Virus record (IMG/VR): IMGVR_UViG_3300032278_003485 | Coordinates: 1-21,526 of that record | Strand: one strand, 5' to 3' | DNA: 21,526 bases | From: a virus | Shown here: piece after piece, positions 15,714 through 21,526 of the stretch | Position numbering within the stretch: position 1 is the first letter of the stretch | How the letters are laid out: every line of letters starts with the position of its first letter | Made by a program: the position numbers and the translations under genes | Notes under the pieces: model-generated | What the model saw: the letters and a program-made list of their open reading frames with translations, nothing else | The model's database searches: none | Told to the model about the DNA's origin: nothing

Positions 15714-18700
15714 TTATGCTGTTGCTATTGAATCAATAAAACCACCAGTATTTCTTTTTATACCTTTTAAATTCTGTGCCATTACTCCCTCTTTACCCAT
15801 TAAACCAATAAGTGTATCTAATTTGGCGTTAGTTGAATCAAGTTTAAGCTCAACAGGATTTGCTTCTTCACCACCTTCAGCGGTAGCTCCTTTTCCACCA
15901 CCACCTAATACTGCCCCACCCATCATTCCAAGTGCTGCTAATGTCATCAATACAGGAAGTGCTGGTAATAATGTCAATGCTCCAAGTGCCATTACCCCCA
16001 TACTATATCCTAATGCAGCAAATGCAGTTGATAACTTAAAAAGAGGTGCAACTATTGAAACTAATTGAGTTAATGGTTCAACTATACTACCTATTATTTT
16101 CATTCCTTGGCCAACGGCCATTAATCCAATACCAAGTACAACCAAAGCCCCTCCTAATGCTATCATTCCAATTACACCTGCTCCAAATATAATTGCTCCT
16201 GGCCCGGCAAGTAATGCTCCTAATAGAAACATCGCCGCTGTCAATCCAATTAAAGTTACACCTGCTAATGCCACTTTTCCATAATCTACAGCAGATAACA
16301 TTTGTAAGGCGAACGCAAATGGTATAAGTCCAACACTCATAATCAACATTGCCAGAGCACCTTGTATTAATTGTCCTTGTAACTTACCAAGTATTGCAAG
16401 TATAATAGTTAATCCAAGTAAAGTTACTCCTGCCATTGCTATTGATTCCCAACTAACATCACCAAATTCTTGTAGTGCCTTTGCCATTATAAACAAAGCT
16501 ACTGATACAACTAACATTGCTCCCGCTCCTTTAAGCATCTTCTTAAAACTTATCTTGGAATCTTTACCAAACATAGTTTCCATCATTCCACCACCCTTTT
16601 TACCTTTACCAGGTGCTGGTTTTTTAACCGATTTAGTTTTATCTGCTCTCTTTCCAAATCTTTTATCTGGTTTACCACTCTTTGTCAAAGGTACACCATC
16701 ACCACCCATTCCCATCATTTTCTTTGCTACACCTGTCATACTTGAACCGATTGACATAACCATATCTTTTGTACCTTTAAGAAAACCCATGATTCCACCA
16801 CCCATCAAATTTGTTCTAAATAAGAGTGCCGCTCCCGCCGCAAACATTATTACATCACCTAATCCAACTCCCATAACATTTGCTTCATTTAACCATTCTA
16901 TAAAGTCAGCAAAATAACCAAGTATTACTATCAAAACACCTGCAATTGCTAAAAATGGTGAAAGTAATCCAATGGCTAATGGTAAAAGTGCCTTAAAAAT
17001 ACCAAGAAATCTTGTCCAAATTTCTCCTATCTTTTTCATAACATCTGCTATTAAATCTTGTCTTTTCTTTTGTGCAGTAGTCATATTATTAATTTTATCT
17101 TGGTTAGTTATCATCTTACCCATTTCAGAAACTTCCATTCCAAATGCTGCTGCTAATGATTTCCGTTGAACTATATTCAATGCATTCCAATCTGATGCAC
17201 TACCAATTTGTTTAGTAATCTCTCTTTGCATTCCTTCTAAATCACCAGCTAATGCTAATTCTCGTGCCTTATCTGTATTGATATTACGACCAAGTAACAT
17301 AGACGCTTCCATTTGAGAGTTTATAGATGATTCAAAGTCTAATAAACTATCTGCTATCTGTTCAACAGTTGACATGCTCAGACCAAGTTTTCTGGCTGCT
17401 ATCGCTGCTTTAAATACGTTTTGTCCACCATCTTTTGCAAATCCAGCAAATGCTTCACTTGAATTTGCAACATCTTCCATAATTACGGCAGGAGCCACTC
17501 CATTTGCCTGTGATAATGCAGCCACGGAATCCAATTGGGACCCAACAGCATCTATACTACTAGCACCTACGGCCATCATTTGACCTGCAAGAACACCAGC
17601 ACTTTCTCCACCAATACCATACATTGCATTTAATCTGGCCATTTCTTTAACATTTGATTGTGTAATTTGACCTATTCCACCCAAGTTATCCATAATACCT
17701 ACGGCCCCAGCTTTAACATCTTCAGCACTTACACCAAGAAACTTCATTTCCATTGCAGTAGTATTAAGAATTTGTTGTAATCCTGCTGCTTCTGTAAATG
17801 TAAGTCCAAACTCTTTACGGGTTTCTGCCATTCCACCATAAAACATTTCTGCAACCTTCTTGGCTATCATCAAAACTGCCACTATTGCCAATGCCGGTCC
17901 TAACATTCCACCCATTGATTTATTTATTGTACCAAACACCTTACCCGCTGCTGTAAATCCTTCCTCTAAAGCTTTGGCTGCTTTTTTACCACTTGCTTTA
18001 ATATTTCTAACAGCCATACTAAAGTGCAGGGGATTATCTGGATCAAATGCTGCTTTAAGTGAACCTGTAACTTTTTCTGAAAATTCCTTCATTATCCCAT
18101 CCACTCCGATTATAGATGAGGCAAACTTACCTACCATATTCGATTCAAGAATTGATTGTACCTTTTCAAATGGAGCTACTATAAATGCAGCAGAAGATGC
18201 TACTTGGTCATTTAATACTTTCTGTCTTTTTGCTTCTTCCGATAAATTCTTTGCATGGTCAACATTTTCTTTCGCTAACTGTTCGGATTTCTCGGCTTGG
18301 GTAAGATTTTCGTCAAGTAACTTTTTCTTCTCCTCTAATTCTTTCTTTTCCGCCTTGGTCAACTTTCCCTTTGACATTAGTTTTGATATATCTTCTTCTA
18401 ATATATCTTGTTCGACCTTTAACGCTGGGAGTACTTCTCCCGTGACATATTGTTGATATCTCTCTGCATTTTTAAGTTGTTTGTCCTGTGAAGCTGTCAT
18501 ATCGTTAAAAGCTCCTGTACCGATATCATCATAGGCCGTACCTAACTGTTGTGCTTGACTATTTAATTCTCCTCCTAAACTAACCAATGGAGTCATTGCC
18601 TGTGCCCATTTCTTTTGAGATTCACTTCCCTTTTCTATTAAATCTGCTAAATCTGCTGCCCAAGTATTTAAAGTTTGTCCAGTACTTACTATTTGAAGCC

Positions 18701-19187
18701 TGTCCATTAAAAATTTCCGTTGGGCTATTCCTTGGAGATATAAATTTGAAGTTAATTTAGTAGTGACTTCACCGTCAGCCCTTTTCATTTTACCTATTTT
18801 TTCTTCGAGGTCGGCTTGAAGGGATTTTAAAGTATAAATCTTTCCTTCTTCTTTGGCCATCTTTTTAGCATGTTCGGCCTCCTCTTTCATCAATTTTTTC
18901 TTTTCTTTCTTTAATCTTTGATATTCTGCAATCTCCTTCTTAGTACCATTCGCGGCTTTGTCCTTCGCCGCGGATATTTCTTCATCAATATTTAAAAGTC
19001 GTATACTAACTGCCTCCAGACGAGTCAGTCCCTTTTCCATTTGCTGAATTTGTTTGACGCTCCTACCGTAATAAATGGATTTTTCTTTAGCAGTTTCTTC
19101 TTTGGCCTTGGCCATAGTAGGTACAATGGTATTATCAATACCACCCCAATATATTTCTCTTTGTTTATCTGTTTTTTCTAACGCCAT
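15714..19187 (-). CDS. Tape measure protein
   Basis: 1157 residues, the longest alpha-helical protein here, lying downstream of the tube and chaperone genes as tape measures do. Residues ~30-130 and ~240-330 are Lys/Glu-rich coiled coils. A first hydrophobic helix is near 425-445 (MLGPALAIVAVLMIAKKVAEM). An Ala/Gly/Met-rich helical region follows, then membrane-type helices near 725-760 (LLPLAIGLLSPFLAIAGVL), a basic Lys/Gly/Pro linker near 836-862, and from ~890 to ~1100 a nearly continuous set of hydrophobic helices before GGGGKGATAEGGEE. The protein sets tail length and, in other phages, its hydrophobic parts enter the host membrane during DNA injection. No lytic or peptidase motif is visible. 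The ATG has only a weak AGG upstream, and a CATAAATA box at 19201-19208 lies too close to the start to be a convincing promoter. Confidence 0.93.
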   Translation of the reverse strand: MALEKTDKQREIYWGGIDNTIVPTMAKAKEETAKEKSIYYGRSVKQIQQMEKGLTRLEAVSIRLLNIDEEISAAKDKAANGTKKEIAEYQRLKKEKKKLMKEEAEHAKKMAKEEGKIYTLKSLQADLEEKIGKMKRADGEVTTKLTSNLYLQGIAQRKFLMDRLQIVSTGQTLNTWAADLADLIEKGSESQKKWAQAMTPLVSLGGELNSQAQQLGTAYDDIGTGAFNDMTASQDKQLKNAERYQQYVTGEVLPALKVEQDILEEDISKLMSKGKLTKAEKKELEEKKKLLDENLTQAEKSEQLAKENVDHAKNLSEEAKRQKVLNDQVASSAAFIVAPFEKVQSILESNMVGKFASSIIGVDGIMKEFSEKVTGSLKAAFDPDNPLHFSMAVRNIKASGKKAAKALEEGFTAAGKVFGTINKSMGGMLGPALAIVAVLMIAKKVAEMFYGGMAETRKEFGLTFTEAAGLQQILNTTAMEMKFLGVSAEDVKAGAVGIMDNLGGIGQITQSNVKEMARLNAMYGIGGESAGVLAGQMMAVGASSIDAVGSQLDSVAALSQANGVAPAVIMEDVANSSEAFAGFAKDGGQNVFKAAIAARKLGLSMSTVEQIADSLLDFESSINSQMEASMLLGRNINTDKARELALAGDLEGMQREITKQIGSASDWNALNIVQRKSLAAAFGMEVSEMGKMITNQDKINNMTTAQKKRQDLIADVMKKIGEIWTRFLGIFKALLPLAIGLLSPFLAIAGVLIVILGYFADFIEWLNEANVMGVGLGDVIMFAAGAALLFRTNLMGGGIMGFLKGTKDMVMSIGSSMTGVAKKMMGMGGDGVPLTKSGKPDKRFGKRADKTKSVKKPAPGKGKKGGGMMETMFGKDSKISFKKMLKGAGAMLVVSVALFIMAKALQEFGDVSWESIAMAGVTLLGLTIILAILGKLQGQLIQGALAMLIMSVGLIPFAFALQMLSAVDYGKVALAGVTLIGLTAAMFLLGALLAGPGAIIFGAGVIGMIALGGALVVLGIGLMAVGQGMKIIGSIVEPLTQLVSIVAPLFKLSTAFAALGYSMGVMALGALTLLPALPVLMTLAALGMMGGAVLGGGGKGATAEGGEEANPVELKLDSTNAKLDTLIGLMGKEGVMAQNLKGIKRNTGGFIDSIATA

Positions 19188-19256
19188 ATTGTATTAAGCC
19201 TATTTATGTTTAAGACAATAACCTTTATTATTTACTTTAAAATCTAAGTTAGAAAC

Positions 19257-19508
19257 TTACCAGCCTTTACGTGTTTTTCCGAGTTTCCCTTTTATGCCTA
19301 ATGATTTTGCAGAACCCTGTAATGTTTTATCTAATTGTTTAACGGCCTTATCTGCATTACGAACTGCCCTTTTTAATGCTGGATTATTTTCTATATCTGC
19401 AACAGAAAGAACTTTACTTACTCTCTTATCAAGAATGGCACCTAAAATTTTAGATAATATACCTTCTCTGAGTTGATCTTCTGTTAATTTATTTTTTGAT
19501 GAAAACAT
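19257..19508 (-). CDS. Small basic helical protein of unknown function
   Basis: 83 residues, ATG with a strong Shine-Dalgarno (TAGGAGATTCAAA). It sits between the putative chaperone frames and the tape measure. The sequence is charged and predicted helical (MFSSKNKLTEDQLREGILSK, then LKRAVRNADKAVKQLDKTLQ) with a basic, Gly/Lys-rich C-terminus ending TRKGW. No motif, signal peptide or membrane segment is seen and I recognise no family. The good ribosome site and the location make it a real gene, likely a tail assembly or minor tail factor. The 92 nt upstream of it contain no further gene. Confidence 0.72.
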   Translation of the reverse strand: MFSSKNKLTEDQLREGILSKILGAILDKRVSKVLSVADIENNPALKRAVRNADKAVKQLDKTLQGSAKSLGIKGKLGKTRKGW

Positions 19509-19600
19509 TTTGAATCTCCTACATACTGTCTATTTAAAATTTCTGTTATTATGACACAATAATATAACTCATTAATAAATATCATATATAGGAAAAAATG

Positions 19601-19834
19601 TTAGTGGCGGGGAATACCTGGTCGTGTAATACCAGATTTTTTATTTGATTTATTGTATTCTTTCTTTTCTTCTTCGTAGAATTTTACGGCTGATTGTATG
19701 TAAAATCGGCGCAGATAGGTTGGCATGTTATACACTTCTGTGAAATTAAATCCTCCTTTCCCATGAAAGCATAGGGAGAAGATTTGTGAGTGGATTGCGG
19801 GCTTATCTTCTGCCCGCAGGCCAAAAAAACTCAA
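19601..19834 (-). CDS. gp51-like short reading frame, probably made by frameshift from the preceding gene
   Basis: The open frame runs 77 codons from a nominal TTG at 19834. It overlaps the end of the 259-residue gene by 32 nt in the +1 frame. An in-frame TAG lies two codons before the TTG, there is no Shine-Dalgarno in front, and the only internal ATG is codon 37, so independent initiation looks poor. The protein part is convincing: GLRAEDKPAIHSQIF, CFHGKGGFNFTEVYNMPTY and LRRFYIQSAVKFYEEE resemble the short baseplate-hub assembly (gp51-type) proteins of T4-like marine phages. The tail ends with ITRPGIPRH. I infer it is translated as the C-terminal extension of the upstream protein, giving ~326 residues. 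In other phages such G/GT-type pairs are tail assembly chaperones. Confidence 0.78.
   Translation of the reverse strand: MSFFGLRAEDKPAIHSQIFSLCFHGKGGFNFTEVYNMPTYLRRFYIQSAVKFYEEEKKEYNKSNKKSGITRPGIPRH
19796..19829 (-). promoter_or_regulatory. Candidate programmed ribosomal frameshift signal
   Basis: In the mRNA sense: seven consecutive T (19829-19823) read as codons Phe252-Phe253 plus the first base of TGG, then GGCC, then a perfect 7-bp hairpin TGCGGGC/GCCCGCA (19818-19812 with 19802-19796) around a 9-nt loop that contains the zero-frame TAA (19805-19803). A +1 slip lets both Phe tRNAs re-pair with TTT and moves decoding to GGC CTG CGG, the frame of the gp51-like extension. A -2 slip also reaches it, with one extra Phe. 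Six of seven pairs are G-C in an AT-rich genome. No U-tract follows the stem, so it is not a terminator. Confidence 0.7.
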
Positions 19835-20582
19835 CGTCTAATGGAATGTCCATAGTCGTATCTTCACCAGTAGTTTCACTGGTAAAGGTAAAAGACATAT
19901 CAACATCAGGCGTGATTTTTATAAGATGTTCCCTAAATGAAAGGGAATCACGAGATAGTAATTCGTTCTCCACGAACTCACTAATTCGTTTTAGTGATGT
20001 ATCTCCATTAACCGACACGATTGCCTTTTTCATTCGTGTTGTGATTTCTGCAGTAACACCACTTTCTTTTGCGAATTTCTTGTATGCTTTTAATTCAGCA
20101 TCAATTTCTTTTTCTTCTTTATGTGTTAATAGACGAAACAGAATTTTAACTTTTGAAGATGGTAAGTCAAATTCAAACTCATTTTTACCACTCTTAAATA
20201 ATTTATAATCTATCTTTTTATCACCAACTTTAGTTAAATCAAAAGTTTCCTCTTGTTTATCTCCTGTAGATGGATCCGTAAGTGATACAATATAATCTTT
20301 ACCATATCCAAGAATCCTTGTTGCAATCATAATTGCGTTTTTATCACCTAACAATAAATCATTGAGTGATACTTTTTCATCTACAATAACAGATTCCAAC
20401 AACTTATCCAAGACGATTCCTTTTTGAATAAGATTGCGAGAAGTTAAAATATCTTCTTCTTTTGCGGTCATATACTTTAACTCAATTGTTCCACCTGCCA
20501 GTGGTGAATCTTTTGAGTAAAGTTTTCCCTTAGAAGGCAAATCAACTACCTCTGTCGGAAACTGGCGTTTTTCTTCTGCCAT
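19803..20582 (-). CDS. T4-type baseplate/hub protein (gp26-like), putative tail assembly chaperone
   Basis: 259 residues; ATG with AAAGGAGAAATAAC. The sequence has the look of the T4_baseplate family: FPTEVVDLPSKGKLYSKDSP, IELKYMTAKEEDILTSRNLI, a long helical middle and a beta-rich C-terminus (DVDMSFTFTSETTGEDTTMD, VEFFWPAGRR). In T4 the family is assigned to baseplate hub assembly. Here the gene lies between tail tube and tape measure and ends in an overlapping +1 frame, which is the layout of the phage lambda G/GT-type tail assembly chaperones. The zero-frame product would be the short, abundant form and the shifted one the long form. No catalytic motif is expected or seen. The family call is good; the chaperone role is inferred from position and the slip site. 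Confidence 0.8.
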   Translation of the reverse strand: MAEEKRQFPTEVVDLPSKGKLYSKDSPLAGGTIELKYMTAKEEDILTSRNLIQKGIVLDKLLESVIVDEKVSLNDLLLGDKNAIMIATRILGYGKDYIVSLTDPSTGDKQEETFDLTKVGDKKIDYKLFKSGKNEFEFDLPSSKVKILFRLLTHKEEKEIDAELKAYKKFAKESGVTAEITTRMKKAIVSVNGDTSLKRISEFVENELLSRDSLSFREHLIKITPDVDMSFTFTSETTGEDTTMDIPLDVEFFWPAGRR

Positions 20583-20647
20583 GTTATTTCTCCTTTGTAA
20601 TTTCTATTGAATAGTAACCTATACAATATAACCAATTATAAAACTCT

Positions 20648-20673
20648 ACTGGGTATCAGTTAAGATACCCAGT
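20648..20673 (-). terminator. Perfect 10-bp hairpin, possible intrinsic terminator
   Basis: ACTGGGTATC (20648-20657) pairs fully with GATACCCAGT (20664-20673) around a 6-nt loop. In the minus-strand transcript the stem is followed by AGAGTTTTATAATT, a weak and delayed U-tract. It lies between the 59-residue gene and the gp26-like gene, so it could attenuate transcription from the tube region or protect the 3' end of the tube message. Confidence 0.5.
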
Positions 20674-20696
20674 TTAAAATACTACTTACTGCTGAA

Positions 20697-20876
20697 TTAT
20701 GCTTTTCCAACAGCGTCACGAACTCCATACAAACCAAATGCTGCGAGTAATGTCCAAACGACTTCAGGTACTGCTTCTACAACACCTGCTGCTTGTGCTA
20801 CTCCAACGGCTCCAGCGACAATTGATGTCCATACTGTCTTTGATTTCCACCAAGCTTTATCTGCTATGACTGCCAT
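20697..20876 (-). CDS. 59-residue small membrane-type protein
   Basis: ATG at 20876 with a clear AAGGAG Shine-Dalgarno (AAGGAGTTAATT), TAA at 20697-20699. The product starts MAVIADKAWWKSKTVW, then has an Ala/Gly/Val-rich segment (SIVAGAVGVAQAAG), a short acidic turn (VEAVPE), a second hydrophobic segment (VVWTLLAAFGLYGV) and a charged end (RDAVGKA). Two short membrane helices are plausible. The SKTVW start, Gly-rich helix and final RDA pattern recall small holin-like or cell-wall-associated proteins often found in phages, but no named family is certain. It lies 28 nt after the tail tube gene in the same direction and before a possible terminator. Such a product could be a minor tail or lysis-related membrane protein; I do not assign a function. 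Confidence 0.8.
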   Translation of the reverse strand: MAVIADKAWWKSKTVWTSIVAGAVGVAQAAGVVEAVPEVVWTLLAAFGLYGVRDAVGKA

Positions 20877-20892
20877 AATTAACTCCTTATAT

Positions 20893-20900
20893 TATTTATT
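20893..20900 (-). promoter_or_regulatory. Weak candidate T4-type late promoter (AATAAATA)
   Basis: The minus strand reads AATAAATA here, close to the T4/cyanophage late consensus (N/T)ATAAATA, about 17 nt before the ATG of the 59-residue gene, which would leave a ~10-nt leader carrying AAGGAG. In AT-rich sequence this octamer occurs by chance, so the call is tentative. Confidence 0.25.
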
Positions 20901-20904
20901 TTTA

Positions 20905-21396
20905 TTAGAACTGTAGTATTGCGTAATCGTATCTAAGTGTCAAAGTTACATCAACTGGGTCTGTAGTATTTGCCCAATCTAAATCACCAAATGTTGCGTT
21001 AGCAATCCAAGTACCTTTAAGTGTCCACTCTTCAACCTTATCACCTACGGGTCCCAAAACATTAATTGTTACATCTTTTTTATAAAAATCTGAGTATCCA
21101 TCTCTACCTGTTACAGATTCATGAGATAACCGAACCCATTCCATACATGCCTGTGCGGCTGATGGAACAACAGGGTCATAAAGTGTAATTTCTAATTCTT
21201 CCCATGCTCCCTTACCTTTAACATATCGTTTAACATTGATGTGGTCAAGTTCGATAGTTTCAAAAGCAATTGTAGGTCTATTTGCTGTCTTAATAAGATA
21301 AGCAGGAATACCTTCAATATACATGATGTACCGATTTTTCGTTTTCGGTTCAAACGGTGTGAACATTATTTCTGAAGGATCTAATAAGTCTGGCAT
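20905..21396 (-). CDS. 19: Tail tube protein, gp19 type
   Basis: 163 residues, exactly the length of T4 gp19. ATG with CGGAG upstream (CGGAGATTAAAG). Start MPDLLDPSEIMFTPFEPKTK, the strand NRYIMYIEGIPAYLIKTANRP at ~21-41, the core ELDHINVKRYVKGKGAWEEL at ~49-68, ITLYDPV at 70-76, WTLKGTWIANATFGDLDW at ~124-141 and the final beta strand VTLTLRYDYAILQF all fit the T4 tube fold, which stacks in hexameric rings inside the sheath. No frameshift or truncation. The sheath gene would be expected upstream, outside the window. Confidence 0.95.
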   Translation of the reverse strand: MPDLLDPSEIMFTPFEPKTKNRYIMYIEGIPAYLIKTANRPTIAFETIELDHINVKRYVKGKGAWEELEITLYDPVVPSAAQACMEWVRLSHESVTGRDGYSDFYKKDVTINVLGPVGDKVEEWTLKGTWIANATFGDLDWANTTDPVDVTLTLRYDYAILQF

Positions 21397-21460
21397 CTTT
21401 AATCTCCGATAAGTTTAATTCTTCAACTATAAATATCAAAATTCTAAAAAATCATCATAA

Positions 21461-21526
21461 TCATTTTTCATAGTTTTTTAGAAGTTTTATAGTATCTTCA
21501 TATATAAATATACCGGGCAACAAAAA
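21461..21526 (-). CDS. Possible C-terminus of an upstream gene
   Basis: From the right window edge one minus-strand frame is open for 21 codons, reading FLLPGIFIYEDTIKLLKNYE then K and TGA at 21461-21463. The amphipathic helical character (EDTIKLLKNYEK) is protein-like, while another frame I read stops within a few codons. It does not look like the C-terminus of a T4 sheath protein, and 66 nt of AT-rich sequence is too little for a firm call. Confidence 0.35.
   Translation of the reverse strand, partial: FLLPGIFIYEDTIKLLKNYEK

Noticed and set aside
17860-18456. Plus-strand open frame of 198 codons
   Set aside because: Antisense of the tape measure gene; no protein-like motif.
19201-19208. 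CATAAATA on the minus strand as a late promoter for the tape measure
   Set aside because: Only 13 nt before the ATG, leaving almost no leader and no ribosome site.
19796-19818. GC-rich hairpin read as a transcription terminator
   Set aside because: It lies in coding sequence, is followed by ATCCACTCAC rather than a U-tract, and stopping here would prevent expression of the tape measure and baseplate genes.
19786-20208. Plus-strand open frame of 140 codons
   Set aside because: Antisense of the gp26-like gene and slip-site region, Ser/Asn/Phe-rich, no ribosome site.
21436-21471. 11-codon minus-strand frame MKNDYDDFLEF before the tail tube gene
   Set aside because: Too short and without a ribosome site of its own; no way to separate it from chance.
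21428-21510. Two TATAAATA boxes (21428-21435 and 21503-21510) as T4-type late promoters
   Set aside because: Both point along the plus strand, away from all genes here; in AT-rich sequence they are expected by chance.

Overview
The window is part of an AT-rich genome of a T4-like contractile-tailed phage, probably marine. Every gene I can support is on the minus strand, so the genome is transcribed from right to left here. Evidence for the phage type: a 163-residue gp19-type tail tube protein, a T4-type baseplate/hub protein followed by a short gp51-like reading frame, a tape measure protein, a gp53/LysM-like baseplate protein and two very large baseplate proteins. The host cannot be read from the sequence. 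The base composition, the ThyX and the family-A polymerase would suit a phage of a marine bacterium, but this is inference.

Right part (about 21526 to 15714): tail tube and tape measure module. In order of transcription it holds the possible C-terminus of an unseen upstream gene, the tail tube, a 59-residue membrane-type protein, a perfect 10-bp hairpin that may terminate transcription, a 259-residue T4_baseplate-type protein, a 77-residue frame overlapping its end, an 83-residue basic protein and the 1157-residue tape measure. The overlap between the 259-residue gene and the 77-residue frame looks like a programmed frameshift. It has a run of seven T, a 4-nt spacer and a perfect GC-rich 7-bp hairpin whose loop holds the zero-frame stop. 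The downstream frame has no usable start or Shine-Dalgarno. This is the arrangement of tail assembly chaperones between tube and tape measure in many tailed phages, but the shift needed here is +1 (or -2).

Middle part (15701 to 5651): baseplate module. It holds a 1814-residue protein with four N-terminal histidine/glycine repeats, the gp53-like protein, a 1145-residue protein ending in a coiled-coil/proline linker and an OmpA-like peptidoglycan-binding domain, and a 280-residue protein with lysine-rich ends.

Left part (5601 to 1): nine tightly packed genes, most overlapping by 4 to 44 bases. They encode an APS-kinase-like P-loop kinase, an HxGH nucleotidyltransferase, a small pyruvate-kinase/HpcH-like barrel, ThyX, a NagB-type glucosamine-6-phosphate deaminase, a PIG-L/LmbE-type deacetylase, a GT-A glycosyltransferase, a compact family-A DNA polymerase-like protein and an unknown protein cut by the window edge. 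The mix of amino-sugar, activation, transfer and nucleotide enzymes suggests that the phage makes or remodels a sugar-containing molecule (surface glycan or modified DNA) alongside replication. That pathway is a hypothesis. I saw no tRNA, rRNA, CRISPR array or insertion sequence. No stretch over 300 bases is without a gene.
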